Counted from the stretch's first letter, positions 7,495 to 17,633 are shown. The stretch: 64,000 nucleotides of DNA from Chthoniobacteraceae bacterium (GCA_947471505.1 CANIWM010000019.1:18562-82561), one strand, 5' to 3'. The notes: generated from the letters alone by a model not told the origin. Numbers and translations: made by a program.

Positions 7495-8568
7495 ATGAAT
7501 CAAAGAAGCAGTCTTTTTAACCCTCTCAAGCTCGGCGCACTCACGCTGCCAAACCGAATCATCATGGCACCATTGACGCGCTGCCGCGCCGATGACGGGC
7601 ATGTTCCGTCGGACATCATGGCCGAGTATTACTCGCAGCGAGCCACCGCAGGACTGATCGTCGCGGAAGCCACAATGGTCATGGAGGGAAACTCCGCGTT
7701 TTGGCGCGAACCGGGCATCTACTCGGACGCACAGGTCGCCGGATGGCGCAAGGTTACGGACGCAGTCCACGCAAAAGGCGGACTCATCTTCCTGCAACTT
7801 TGGCACGGCGGACGGGCAACGCATCCGCTCCTGAACAACGGGCAGCAACCCGTGGCTCCCAGCGCGATTGCCATCGAGGGCGACGAAGTTCACACGCCGG
7901 AAGGCAAAAAACCTTACGTGACCCCGCGCGAACTCCGCGACGACGAACTGCCGGGAGTCGTGGAGGGCTTCAGCAAGGCGGCACAAAATGCAAAGGCTGC
8001 GGGCTTTGACGGCGTGGAAGTCCACGGCGCGAATGGATACCTGCTCGACGAATTCCTGCGGGATGGCGCAAACAAACGCACAGGCGCATACGGCGGCCCA
8101 ATCGAGAACCGCGCTCGTCTTCTACTCGAAGTGACGGATGCAGCGATTTCGGTCTGGGGCGCGGACCGCGTCGGTGTCCGCATCTCGCCGCTCAATAGCT
8201 TCAACTCGATGAGCGACAGCGACCCGGTGGGCGTGACCACCTACGTGGCTACCCAACTCGCGAAGCGCGGCGTCGCGTATTTGCACCTCATGCGCGCAGA
8301 CTTTTTCGGCGTGCAGCAGGGCGACGTCGTCAGCCCGGCTCGCGCCGCATTTCCTGGCGTGCTCATGGGGAACATGGGCTACGCTCCTGCCGACGCCGCG
8401 GAGGCCGTTGTCTCCGGCATGCTCGACGCGGTCGCATTTGGCCACCATTACGTGAGCAATCCCGATCTCGTGGAACGTGTCCGCGTCGGCGCATCGTTCG
8501 CGGAACCGGACGCCGCAACCTTCTACTCGCAGGGCCCTGCGGGATATACGGACTATCCGACACTCTAA
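7495..8568 (+). CDS. nemA: N-ethylmaleimide reductase-type old yellow enzyme
   Basis: 357 residues, a TIM-barrel FMN-dependent ene-reductase that uses NAD(P)H to reduce electrophilic alkenes, quinones or nitro compounds. The opening LFNPLKLGALTLPNRIIMAPLTRCRA carries the FMN-contact PLTR. LWHGGRATHP follows. EVHGANGYLLDEFLRDGANKRTGAYGG is the family core with its active-site His/Asn pair context, and NMGYAPADA near the end matches the phosphate-binding region. The length is normal for NemA/OPR-type enzymes. The gene is downstream of a NemR-like operator and upstream of the pump, matching the detoxification role of nemRA in enterobacteria. Confidence 0.93.
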   Translation: MNQRSSLFNPLKLGALTLPNRIIMAPLTRCRADDGHVPSDIMAEYYSQRATAGLIVAEATMVMEGNSAFWREPGIYSDAQVAGWRKVTDAVHAKGGLIFLQLWHGGRATHPLLNNGQQPVAPSAIAIEGDEVHTPEGKKPYVTPRELRDDELPGVVEGFSKAAQNAKAAGFDGVEVHGANGYLLDEFLRDGANKRTGAYGGPIENRARLLLEVTDAAISVWGADRVGVRISPLNSFNSMSDSDPVGVTTYVATQLAKRGVAYLHLMRADFFGVQQGDVVSPARAAFPGVLMGNMGYAPADAAEAVVSGMLDAVAFGHHYVSNPDLVERVRVGASFAEPDAATFYSQGPAGYTDYPTL

Positions 8569-8586
8569 AGTCGCTCGTTGTATTTT

Positions 8587-9723
8587 ATGAAATCGATATC
8601 CATCGCACTCAGCGCGCTCGCGCTGATGTTTCTCCCGGGATGCAAGCGCCCTGCGCCTCCGCAGATGCATATGCCGCCGCCAAACGTCACCGTCGCAAAG
8701 CCCGAGCAACGGAAGATTGTGGAGTGGGACCAATACACGGGCCGCCTCGAAGCGAAAGAGACCGTGGAGATTCGCCCGCGTGTGAGCGGCTGGCTGGATT
8801 CCATCCATTTCGTGGAGGGAAAGGATGTAAAAGAGGGCGACCTTCTTTTCACCATCGATCCGCGTCCGTACCGCATGGCGGCAGACCGAGCGGATGCGGA
8901 ATTCCTACGGGCGCAGAGTCGCGAGACTCAGACGCAAAGCGAGTTCGCCCGCGTCAAAAAGCTCGTGGAATCACGAGCCATTTCGGAAGAGGACTTCGAT
9001 GCGCGGGGCAAGGCGTTCGCCGAGGCGAAGTCGTCGGCGCTCGCCTCGAAAGCAGCGCTGGACATGGCGAAGCTCGATCTCGCTTTCACGGAAGTTCGCG
9101 CTCCGATTAGCGGGCGCATCAGCCGTGCTCTTGTCACCAAGGGAAACCTCGTCTCTTCCGGAATGGCTGGCTCGGGCTCCACACTCCTGACGACGCTCGT
9201 CTCGACTTCGCCGATCTATCTATATGTCGATGTCGATGAAGCGTCGTCGCTGCGTTACCGCCGGCTGTTCGCAGAGGGCAAACGCGCCAGCGCAATCGAG
9301 TCGCGCATCCCGTGTGAAATGGCCCTCGGCGACGAACAAGGCTGGCCGCACAAAGGCGTCGTGGATTTCGTGGATAACCGCGTGGACCCGAATACCGGCA
9401 CCATCCGAGCGCGCGCAGTTTTTGAAGTCGAGGGCCGCCCGCTGGCACCGGGCTTCTTTGCAAAGCTCCGCGTCCCCGGCAGTGAAGAATACACAGCCGT
9501 GCTCATCCCCGAGAGCTGCATCGGCAGCGATCAGGCAAATCGCTTCGTCTTTATCGTGAACGCGAAAGGCATCGCCGAAGTGCGGCCCGTGAAACTCGGT
9601 GCCGTGTATGAGGGAATGCGCGTGGTTCGTGAGGGGCTGAAGGGCGATGAAGATGTGATCGTCAACGGCCAGGCTCGCGTGCGGCCCGGAATCCCCGTGA
9701 ACGTCGGGAAGGGCGGGAAATAG
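8587..9723 (+). CDS. mexE: RND efflux periplasmic adaptor lipoprotein, MexE type
   Basis: 378 residues. The signal ends in a lipobox, FLPGC, so Cys19 is the predicted lipid anchor. EWDQYTGRLEAKETVEIRPRV begins the adaptor region, followed by a lipoyl half-motif, an alpha-hairpin of about 60 residues, and DLAFTEVRAPISGRI, the membrane-fusion-protein signature. The C-terminal barrel contains VDNRVDPNTGTIRARAVF and LAPGFFAKLRV. It links the inner-membrane RND pump to the outer membrane factor. The gene starts 18 bases after nemA and ends 3 bases before the pump gene, so it is part of one operon. Confidence 0.92.
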   Translation: MKSISIALSALALMFLPGCKRPAPPQMHMPPPNVTVAKPEQRKIVEWDQYTGRLEAKETVEIRPRVSGWLDSIHFVEGKDVKEGDLLFTIDPRPYRMAADRADAEFLRAQSRETQTQSEFARVKKLVESRAISEEDFDARGKAFAEAKSSALASKAALDMAKLDLAFTEVRAPISGRISRALVTKGNLVSSGMAGSGSTLLTTLVSTSPIYLYVDVDEASSLRYRRLFAEGKRASAIESRIPCEMALGDEQGWPHKGVVDFVDNRVDPNTGTIRARAVFEVEGRPLAPGFFAKLRVPGSEEYTAVLIPESCIGSDQANRFVFIVNAKGIAEVRPVKLGAVYEGMRVVREGLKGDEDVIVNGQARVRPGIPVNVGKGGK

Positions 9724-9726
9724 ACC

Positions 9727-12700
9727 ATGAGATTTGCACACTTTTTCATCAGCCGGCCGATCTTCGCGTCGGTGCTCTCCATCGTGATTTTTCTCGTGGG
9801 ACTGATCGCGATGAACCGGCTTCCGGTCAGCGAGTATCCTGAAGTCGCGCCTCCACAAATCGTGGTCCGCGCGATCTATCCGGGAGCCAATCCAAAGACG
9901 ATCTCCGAGACCGTTGCAGTGCCGCTGGAACAAAGCGTCAATGGCGTGGAGAACTCCCTCTACATGGCGTCTCAGGCCACGGGCGATGGCGTGATGACAC
10001 TCACGGTGACTTTCAAACTCGGCACCGACATCGATAAGGCGCAGGTGCAGGTGCAAAACCGCGTCTCGCAAGCATTGCCAAAGCTCCCCGAGGAAGTGCG
10101 GCGGCTCGGCGTAACGACGATCAAGTCGTCCCCGGACCTCACCATGGTCGTTCACCTTTTCTCGCCCGATGGACGATACGACGACGTCTATGTGCGCAAC
10201 TACGCAACGCTCCAGGTGAAGGACTCGCTCGCTCGAATCGCCGGCGTCGGACAAGTGCAGGTCTTCGGCTCCGGCGACTACGCGATGCGAGTTTGGCTCG
10301 ACCCGGATAAAGTCGCCTCGCGAAACATGAACGCCGGCGATGTCATCGCGGCAATCCGCGAACAGAATGTGCAAGTCGCTGCGGGGGCAGTCGGACAACA
10401 GCCCGTCAGTTCGCCAGTCGCCTTCGAGCTTCAAATCAACGCCAAAGGCCGTCTGGTTACCGAGGAAGAGTTCGAGAACATCGTCATCAAGACCGGTGCA
10501 AATGGCGAAAAAGTTCTCCTCAAGGAAGTCGCGCGTGTTGAGCTCGGCGCCGGCGAGTTTGCCCTCCGTTCGCTGCTCAACAACAAATCGGCAGTCGCAC
10601 TGCCCGTCTTTCAGCAACCCGGAAGTAACGCACTGAATCTGTCGGCGGACGTCCGCAAAACGATGGAGGAAATGAAGGCGAATTTCCCACCCGGCCTCGA
10701 CTATGCGGTTGTTTACGATCCGACCGTTTTCGTCCGCAAGAGCATCGACGCTGTCATCGTCACTCTCCTCGAAGCAATCGTGCTCGTCGTGATTGTGGTG
10801 CTCCTGTTTTTGCAGACGTGGCGCGCGAGCATCATCCCGCTGGCCGCTGTGCCGGTCTCGCTCGTTGGCACGTTTGCGGTGATGCAGATGCTCGGCTTTG
10901 GAATCAACGCCCTCTCGCTCTTCGGGCTAGTGCTCGCGATCGGCATCGTAGTCGATGACGCCATCGTCGTCGTGGAAAACGTGGAGCGAAATATCGCGCT
11001 CGGGCTATCTCCTTTCGAGGCGACCAAGCGCGCGATGAACGAAGTCACCGGCCCCATCATCGCGACTGCACTCGTTCTGTGCGCCGTTTTTTTGCCGACT
11101 GCATTTATCAGCGGACTCACGGGGCAATTCTACAAACAGTTCGCCGTCACCATCGCGATCAGCACGGTCATCTCGGCGTTCAATTCCCTCACTCTCTCCC
11201 CTGCCCTTTCCGCGCTGCTGCTGCGCGGGCACGATGCGCCGAAAGACAGGCTGACGAAGACGATGGATTTCCTCTTTGGCTGGTTCTTCCGTCCGTTCAA
11301 CCGCTTCTTCGACTGGGCTTCTCGGACCTACACGTCGTGGGTGCGAAAGGTCATCCGCTTCTCGTTTCTCGCGCTTCTCCTCTATGCGGGACTCGTCGTG
11401 CTCACCGGATTCACGTTCACAAAAATCCCGACCGGCTTCGTTCCGATTCAGGACAAGCAATACGTCATCGCCGTCGCGCAGTTGCCCGATGCTGCATCGC
11501 TAGACCGCACCGACGCCGTCATCCGACGTATGGGCGACCTCGCGGCGAAAGTGCCGGGGGTCCGCGACAGCGTCGCGTTTCCAGGGCTCAGCATCAACGG
11601 ATTCACAGCATCGCCCAACGCCGGCATCGTATTCTACGGGCTCGAGGATTTCGACAAACGGCACGGCCCGGAACTCACCGCAGACGCCATCGCCGGAAAA
11701 CTGAACGGGATGTTCAGCAGCATTCAGGAAGGAATGATTTTCGTCGTCCCGCCTCCACCGGTGAACGGTCTCGGCGTGAGCGGCGGGTTTAAAGTGCAGA
11801 TCGAAGACCGCGCGAATCTCGGCTCCGATGCACTGTTTGAAGTCGCGCAAGGACTGGTCGGACGCAGTTTCCAGACACCCGGCCTCGGCTACACGTATTC
11901 GTCGTATCAGATCAACGTCCCGCAGCTCACCGCCGAGCCGGACCGGGTAAAAGTGAAGATGATGAACGTCCCGTTGCATAGCGTTTTCGAGACCCTCCAA
12001 ATCAATCTCGGCTCGTTATACGTCAACGATTTCAACCGCTTCGGCCGCACCTATCAGGTTGTCGCGCAGGCCGACGCGCCGTTCCGCGACAGCTCCGAAG
12101 ACATCACGCGGCTCAAGGTGCGTAACGCCCAAGGACAAATGGTTCCACTTGGCTCGATCGTGAAAGTCTCCGACTCGTACGGACCCGATCGCGTGATGCG
12201 ATACAACGGGTATCCGAGCGCCGACCTCAATAGCGTCGCCGCTCCGGGATTCTCCAGCGGCCAGGCCGAGGAAGCGATGGAGCGCGTCCTCGCGGAATTG
12301 CCCAACGGCATGAAAGCCGAGTGGACCGAGCTTAGCTTCCAGCAACGAATCGCAGGCAACACGGCGATCTATGTCTTCCCGTTGTGCGTGCTGCTCGTCT
12401 TCCTCGTGCTCGCCGCGCAATACGAAAGCCTCACGCTTCCACTCGCGATCATTCTCATCGTCCCGATGACCCTGCTCTCCGCGATGGTCGGTCTTTTGAT
12501 CAAGGGAATGGAGAACAACGTCTTTACCCAAATCGGCCTCATCGTTCTCGTCGGGCTCGCCTGCAAAAACGCGATCCTCATCGTCGAATTCGCCCGAGAA
12601 AAGCAGCGGGAGGGAATGGACGCTGTCGAAGCAGCACTCGAATCGTGCCGACTCCGGCTGCGGCCAATCTTGATGACCAGCATTGCATTCATCGCAGGCG

Positions 12701-12888
12701 TCTATCCTCTCGCATCCAGCACCGGTGCGGGCGCGGAGATGCGGCAAGCCATGGGCGTCGCGGTGTTCGCTGGAATGATCGGCGTCACCATCTTCGGCCT
12801 CTTCCTCACTCCCGTCTTCTATGTCGTCGTTCGCAGAAAGAAGAACGTCAAAGCAACCGAAGCCCCTGCCGCACCGAACCATGTCTGA
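9727..12888 (+). CDS. mexF: RND multidrug efflux permease of the HAE1 family, MexF type
   Basis: 1053 residues, the normal length. It starts MRFAHFFISRPIFASVLSIV (first transmembrane helix) and has two large periplasmic loops and 12 predicted membrane spans. The proton-relay pair is in GIVVDDAIVVVENVER and the matching lysine is in GLACKNAILIVEFA. GPIIATALVLCAVFLPTAFI and RPILMTSIAFIAGVYPL are standard HAE1 signatures. Overall wording is very close to Pseudomonas MexF. It expels hydrophobic or electrophilic toxins from periplasm or inner membrane using the proton gradient. It overlaps the outer membrane factor reading frame only if an earlier start is used for that gene. Confidence 0.95.
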   Translation: MRFAHFFISRPIFASVLSIVIFLVGLIAMNRLPVSEYPEVAPPQIVVRAIYPGANPKTISETVAVPLEQSVNGVENSLYMASQATGDGVMTLTVTFKLGTDIDKAQVQVQNRVSQALPKLPEEVRRLGVTTIKSSPDLTMVVHLFSPDGRYDDVYVRNYATLQVKDSLARIAGVGQVQVFGSGDYAMRVWLDPDKVASRNMNAGDVIAAIREQNVQVAAGAVGQQPVSSPVAFELQINAKGRLVTEEEFENIVIKTGANGEKVLLKEVARVELGAGEFALRSLLNNKSAVALPVFQQPGSNALNLSADVRKTMEEMKANFPPGLDYAVVYDPTVFVRKSIDAVIVTLLEAIVLVVIVVLLFLQTWRASIIPLAAVPVSLVGTFAVMQMLGFGINALSLFGLVLAIGIVVDDAIVVVENVERNIALGLSPFEATKRAMNEVTGPIIATALVLCAVFLPTAFISGLTGQFYKQFAVTIAISTVISAFNSLTLSPALSALLLRGHDAPKDRLTKTMDFLFGWFFRPFNRFFDWASRTYTSWVRKVIRFSFLALLLYAGLVVLTGFTFTKIPTGFVPIQDKQYVIAVAQLPDAASLDRTDAVIRRMGDLAAKVPGVRDSVAFPGLSINGFTASPNAGIVFYGLEDFDKRHGPELTADAIAGKLNGMFSSIQEGMIFVVPPPPVNGLGVSGGFKVQIEDRANLGSDALFEVAQGLVGRSFQTPGLGYTYSSYQINVPQLTAEPDRVKVKMMNVPLHSVFETLQINLGSLYVNDFNRFGRTYQVVAQADAPFRDSSEDITRLKVRNAQGQMVPLGSIVKVSDSYGPDRVMRYNGYPSADLNSVAAPGFSSGQAEEAMERVLAELPNGMKAEWTELSFQQRIAGNTAIYVFPLCVLLVFLVLAAQYESLTLPLAIILIVPMTLLSAMVGLLIKGMENNVFTQIGLIVLVGLACKNAILIVEFAREKQREGMDAVEAALESCRLRLRPILMTSIAFIAGVYPLASSTGAGAEMRQAMGVAVFAGMIGVTIFGLFLTPVFYVVVRRKKNVKATEAPAAPNHV

Positions 12889-12901
12889 CCCGATGTCTCC
12901 T

Positions 12902-14353
12902 ATGAAAACCTCTCTCATTCTCACCGCGCTGCTTGCCACGACCCTGCACGCCGGCACACCTTCTGCACCCGGCAACAGTCCACCTCGATTCCCCACCATA
13001 GGCCCCGATTACGAAACTCCTGCCGCCGATGCCGCCCCACGATACCGCAATGCACAGGGTTCGACGCGCCAGTTCTCAGGCGGCGATTGGTGGAATATTT
13101 TCGGCGACGCGCAGCTCACTCAAATGCTCGACCGTCTCGCGGCGAACAACCTCGACATCCAGGCAGCGATGGCCCGCATCGAGCAATCCCGCGCTGTCAG
13201 CGGAATTGCGCGCTCTGAGTTCTTCCCCAGCATCACGCTGAGCCCCGGCATTCAACGCACACGTAACTCCGCCACGCAACGGGTCGCGGGTTTTCCGGGA
13301 CCACTGCCGTCCGCCACGATCACCACCGCAACGGTCCCTCTCGATTTCGGCTACGAACTCGACGTATGGGGGCGCATCCGCCGGAATGTAGAAGCTGCTG
13401 ACGCGGACCTTGATTCCGCATGGTCTGCACGCGAGGCGCTTGCCTTGACACTACGCGCCGAACTGGCTGCGACATGGTTCACACTGCGCACACTCGACGC
13501 ACAAAGAGGAATCCTCCGCGAAACCGTCGGACTCCGAAAAGAAAGCCTCGACCTCGCCCAGCAGCGGATGAAAGCGGGCATCGGCAATGATTTCGACGTC
13601 GCCCGCGCCGAAGCCGAGGTCGCCAATGCCGAAGCCGAACTCGGCGCACTCGCCCAACGGCGCCCCGCGCTCGAAAACGGACTCGCCGTGCTCTTGGGCA
13701 CGAACCCAAGCAGATTCGCAGTCGCCGCAGATCTTTCATGGAAAGGCGCACCGAAAGTTCCGGCCGTACCAGCCGGAATCCCCGCACAACTTCTCACTGG
13801 TCGGCCCGACGTAGCCGCCGCCGAGCGCAGCCTTGCTGCCGCTTCCGCCCGCATCGGAGTCGCAAAAGCAGCCTTCCTTCCTGTCGTAAAATTGGGCGGT
13901 CAAATCGGCCTCCTCACAGGAGACTCCGGCGAACTCTTCGACAAAGACAGCCGCACGTGGGCATTCGGCGCGTCGTTCTCACTCCCTATGTTTGACGGCG
14001 GCAAAAACCGCGCATCACTCACCGCCGCCAAATCCGTGGCAAAAGAAGCCCGCGCAAAATTCGAGCAAGCCGTCCTCTCCGCCACAGCCGATGTCGAGAC
14101 CGCGCTCGGTGCACTCCGCGCGCTTCAGACCCGTGGCGAAGCACAGCACCGCGCACAGGCCTCCACCGCACGCGGCGCCAGTCTCGCAAGAGAGCGCTAC
14201 AAATCCGGCACGAGCCCCTACCTCGATGTGCTTGAAGCCGAGCGCAGTGCCCTCAACGCCCAACTCGCCATCGCCGCGCTCAACGGCGAACGCCTCGCCA
14301 CCACCGTGCAGCTCATCAAAGCTCTAGGCGGCGGCTGGTCGCGGGAAAAATAG
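12902..14353 (+). CDS. Outer membrane factor of the NodT/OprN family
   Basis: 483 residues with a signal peptide (MKTSLILTALLATTLHAG). Typical features of the two-fold repeated TolC-like channel are present: WWNIFGDAQLTQMLDRLAANNLDIQAAMARIEQS, YELDVWGRIRRNVEAADAD, GNDFDVARAEAEVANAEAEL, then LLTGRPDVAAAERSLAAASARIGVAKAAFLP in the second half and YKSGTSPYLDVLEAERSAL. Unlike many NodT proteins there is no lipobox cysteine. In-frame ATGs at 12881 and 12893 would add 4-7 residues and overlap the pump gene. The ATG at 12902 gives the cleanest signal. It completes the tripartite pump. Confidence 0.9.
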   Translation: MKTSLILTALLATTLHAGTPSAPGNSPPRFPTIGPDYETPAADAAPRYRNAQGSTRQFSGGDWWNIFGDAQLTQMLDRLAANNLDIQAAMARIEQSRAVSGIARSEFFPSITLSPGIQRTRNSATQRVAGFPGPLPSATITTATVPLDFGYELDVWGRIRRNVEAADADLDSAWSAREALALTLRAELAATWFTLRTLDAQRGILRETVGLRKESLDLAQQRMKAGIGNDFDVARAEAEVANAEAELGALAQRRPALENGLAVLLGTNPSRFAVAADLSWKGAPKVPAVPAGIPAQLLTGRPDVAAAERSLAAASARIGVAKAAFLPVVKLGGQIGLLTGDSGELFDKDSRTWAFGASFSLPMFDGGKNRASLTAAKSVAKEARAKFEQAVLSATADVETALGALRALQTRGEAQHRAQASTARGASLARERYKSGTSPYLDVLEAERSALNAQLAIAALNGERLATTVQLIKALGGGWSREK

Positions 14354-14396
14354 ACCTCGTAAATCGGTGTGCGGTCACGACAACGGCTACTGCCGC

Positions 14397-17300
14397 CTAT
14401 GGTGCGACAATCAATCCGATGGATTCTACGTCAGCGCCAGAGAGGCCGAAGACTCCGACTCCCAGCTTCCCATCACCGCCGAGAGTCACAGCGCCTTCCT
14501 TTAGTTCACCGGCGATCCATTCGCTTTTATACGTCTCGGGTTTTTCCGAACCTATCTTGGCGAAGATCACTTGGAAACCGCCGAGCCGTTCCGCGCCGGG
14601 GCTCACGATCAGCCCGCTCACGGCGTAGCCTTCTTTCGCTTTGATGGTCTTAAATTTCGTGTCTGCTCCGCCACGGGCCTTGCCGGAGACGATGCCGGCG
14701 AGCGTTAGGAAGATGGGTAGGAGCGCCTTCACCATCGGCGCGTTTTTCCACGTTCCGTTGACGTATTCGAACCCCACGAGAAGCGATCCGGTTTTGGGAA
14801 GATCGGTCCAGCCGTCGCCCGCTTTCGATGTATCCCGCGTGGTCGAGCCCATTGGCCCGAGCCGCTGGAGCGTGCGGGCATCAATTGCCGCCTTGAGCCG
14901 CTGTGCGAGAGCAGCGTCGAGCAGCGCTGGTGGACCGGGCGGTACAAACTTGAAATGCCCGCCCGCGAGTAGTTTGACGGTCGCTGGGCTGCGCGCTTCG
15001 TTATACACCTGAATCTTATCGAGCAGCCCGGAGAACTGCTTGTTCTCCACCGCGACATCGGTCGGCTCGGCAGGGCTGGTGCGGCTGGTGCCGAACATCG
15101 TGCCAAACGCCAGTCGCTCGTGATCACCGATGATATGGGCATACCCACTCCCGACTTCAGTTCCATCGAGGTAAAACCGGAGCGCCTTGCTTTTATCCGC
15201 CCCAGCCGCCGCGAGCGTGAGCGCGAAATGGTGCCATTTTCCCGCGACGATTCCGTCGGCCTTGAACCATGTGCCGGCCCACTTTGGCTTGGCTGGGTGG
15301 TCCCAACCGCCCGCGTAAATCGTCCCGCCCAGCAGATAGACCGCATAGCCCCGGTCCACGCCGCCTGCATCGTAAAGGTAACACCGGGCAGCCTTGTCGT
15401 CCGTGCTATCGGCTCGAAACCACATGGAGATCGTCCGCGTTGGGTGCGAGCCTTGGTTGCTGTGCGGACATTCGTGGAGCGTGAATCCGGCCGACTTCCC
15501 GCCGAGCTTCATCGCCCCCGTACCGCCTAGTCCTTCGCCGAGCACGAACTCAGGGGTGCCGACGACGTTGCCGACGTGTAGGTTGTCTGGAGTGATGGCG
15601 CCGATTTTCTTGCCGGTCCACGGATAGTTCAGTTCCCAAGCGGCCACGAGTTGAGGGCAGTCCGGGAAATAGTTAGAAAGCCACTCGCGCAACACTCGCA
15701 GCGAACCGTCTGGCGCGGAAACCGTGAACGACTTGAGCCACATCGCGAGCCCTTGATGCCCGATCGCGATTCGGTTTGCGGCGATATTCGCAACCTTGGG
15801 CTCGGCGAGGTTTTTCAGTTTCCCAATCCACATCAGCGGCGCGCCGTCACCAATCCTCGCGAATATCCGCACATCCTCGCCATGCGTCGCGACGGCTACG
15901 CTCAGCTCGCAATCCTTGCCTTTTTCAAACGGGGGAATCGCCACCTCTCCAGTTCCGTCCTGCGTCTGCCCGGCGAGGTCGAGCTTTGCAAATCCCTTCG
16001 CTGAACCGTTGACGCGCAGCATCGCGTGAGTGCGCCCGATGGGGAGATGGATGAGCAATTCTCCCTCTGCGTTTCTGCTCGGCACAAACTCCATCTGCAA
16101 CTCGTAGTCGCGGCTTGGGACCACCGCGCTCTCGCACCACGCTTCAGGTTCCGTTTTCGTTTCAAGCCCTGTTCCTTTGCGCTCCCAAGTGCCGGACTTC
16201 ACGTCATTTTTCAAAAAGCAGATAGTCAGTAAATCCAAGTTCTGCTCCGGCGCACTCATCATCCGCGAGCGTCGGAACATCGTCTCGAAACTCATGCGGT
16301 AACTGCTGTTCCGCTCATCCTGCTGTAGCCCTGCTGGCGGGTCGGTCAGCGGAATATGGCCACGGGCCGAAGCCATCACTCGCCCTTTCGTTTTAAGCTC
16401 GATCTCGTATGGGACGTTCAGCGTTCCGAGATCGTAAGCGGAGACCTCGATGCTTGTCGCCTTTCCAAAATCCACAGTCGCATCATTCATCTGGCCCTGA
16501 AGCTCCGGCAATTCCGTCGGCATGCCGTCCACGACCTCGAACTGCCCGCGCTCTTCATCGAAATGAACAAGGGTCGTCTTCACGACTTTGCCTTCGGTCG
16601 CCATACTCCGAATCTCCGAAAGTTGAATGCGCTTCCCAGCGATTTTTACCAGGCAATCGTTCACATTCGCATGGTAGCGCAACACGCCCACTTGGGCGGT
16701 AAACCACAGCCGCAGAGGACCGGACGGCTCTAGCGGCGCGGCTTTGATACGATACTTCCCGTCCTTTCTCTCGGCGGTGAACGAGCGACGCTTGCCGGCT
16801 TCGCCAAAATGCACGACCACTTCCGAACCCTCGGCAACCGACGTCGTGGGGAAGATTTCCACCTCGAATTCCTGCACCTCGGCACGCTTGGAAAATGGCA
16901 TCTCCGGAACCCGCATCGAGAGCACCGGTTGCGCGATGAGCTTTTTCACGCGCGCGGCAGGAATCGCAAAATTCACGTTCGCACCGCCGATTCCTGATAC
17001 GACGACACCGACCACTCCGCCATCCGCCGTCATCACCGGGCCACCGGAATTTCCTGGGTTCGTAGCAGCGTCGAGTTGGATTCGCTCCAGCACGCCGCCG
17101 TCTTTTCGTAACGCACTCACACGGCCGGCGTTGATGCTAATCGCGGGCGATTGGTCGCCGCCAGTGGCGAGCATTTTCCCAAACGGATAGCCGAGCACGG
17201 CGATGCGCGAAAGTTCGGCGAGAGCAGCTCCATCCGCTAGGCGCAGTGGCTCGATCTTCAGCGGCTCATCCGTCTTGAGCAGCGCGAGGTCATCGTCTTC

Positions 17301-17633
17301 GGAAAGGAGAATCACCCGCGCTGGGACACGGCGCTGCGTTGCCTCGCCGGAGTTCAGCACGAGCGTCACTGGCTTCCCCACAGGAGCATGTTCTACGACG
17401 TGGCGATTCGTGACAAAGATGCCCGAAGCATGAACGAGAAACCCAGTTCCGCTCCCGTTTTTCCCAAGGTCCACCATCGCCGTAGCCTCCTTTCCACGCT
17501 TCACCGCAGCGGGCGAGAAATCGCCCCCATCCGCAGAAGCCGCAATGCAGAGAGATGGCAACGCGATGGCGAGACATGCGGCCGCACTCCAAGAGCAGCG
17601 ACTAGGAAAGAATGAGGTTCGATGCGTTTGCAT
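14397..17633 (-). CDS. Secreted trypsin-like serine protease fused to a LamG-like domain
   Basis: 1078 residues with an N-terminal export signal (hydrophobic residues about 15-32). The first about 230 residues are a DegP-like S1C protease domain: His78 in TNRHVV, Asp115 in SEDDDLALLK and Ser196 in NPGNSGGPV form the catalytic triad. No PDZ domain follows. A long beta-rich middle region leads to a LamG/concanavalin-like module (about residues 740-890: TRTISMWFRADS, KWHHFALTLAAAG, GLLDKIQVYNEA). The C-terminal about 150 residues are unassigned. The combination suggests an extracytoplasmic protease with carbohydrate- or surface-binding parts. The ATG at 17633 was chosen because it precedes the signal directly. 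Confidence 0.8.
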   Translation of the reverse strand: MQTHRTSFFPSRCSWSAAACLAIALPSLCIAASADGGDFSPAAVKRGKEATAMVDLGKNGSGTGFLVHASGIFVTNRHVVEHAPVGKPVTLVLNSGEATQRRVPARVILLSEDDDLALLKTDEPLKIEPLRLADGAALAELSRIAVLGYPFGKMLATGGDQSPAISINAGRVSALRKDGGVLERIQLDAATNPGNSGGPVMTADGGVVGVVVSGIGGANVNFAIPAARVKKLIAQPVLSMRVPEMPFSKRAEVQEFEVEIFPTTSVAEGSEVVVHFGEAGKRRSFTAERKDGKYRIKAAPLEPSGPLRLWFTAQVGVLRYHANVNDCLVKIAGKRIQLSEIRSMATEGKVVKTTLVHFDEERGQFEVVDGMPTELPELQGQMNDATVDFGKATSIEVSAYDLGTLNVPYEIELKTKGRVMASARGHIPLTDPPAGLQQDERNSSYRMSFETMFRRSRMMSAPEQNLDLLTICFLKNDVKSGTWERKGTGLETKTEPEAWCESAVVPSRDYELQMEFVPSRNAEGELLIHLPIGRTHAMLRVNGSAKGFAKLDLAGQTQDGTGEVAIPPFEKGKDCELSVAVATHGEDVRIFARIGDGAPLMWIGKLKNLAEPKVANIAANRIAIGHQGLAMWLKSFTVSAPDGSLRVLREWLSNYFPDCPQLVAAWELNYPWTGKKIGAITPDNLHVGNVVGTPEFVLGEGLGGTGAMKLGGKSAGFTLHECPHSNQGSHPTRTISMWFRADSTDDKAARCYLYDAGGVDRGYAVYLLGGTIYAGGWDHPAKPKWAGTWFKADGIVAGKWHHFALTLAAAGADKSKALRFYLDGTEVGSGYAHIIGDHERLAFGTMFGTSRTSPAEPTDVAVENKQFSGLLDKIQVYNEARSPATVKLLAGGHFKFVPPGPPALLDAALAQRLKAAIDARTLQRLGPMGSTTRDTSKAGDGWTDLPKTGSLLVGFEYVNGTWKNAPMVKALLPIFLTLAGIVSGKARGGADTKFKTIKAKEGYAVSGLIVSPGAERLGGFQVIFAKIGSEKPETYKSEWIAGELKEGAVTLGGDGKLGVGVFGLSGADVESIGLIVAP

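Noticed and set aside
9220..10617. Antisense open frame spanning the efflux adaptor and pump genes
   Set aside because: It crosses a gene boundary of a well-supported operon and is rich in His/Asp/Glu from reversed codons.
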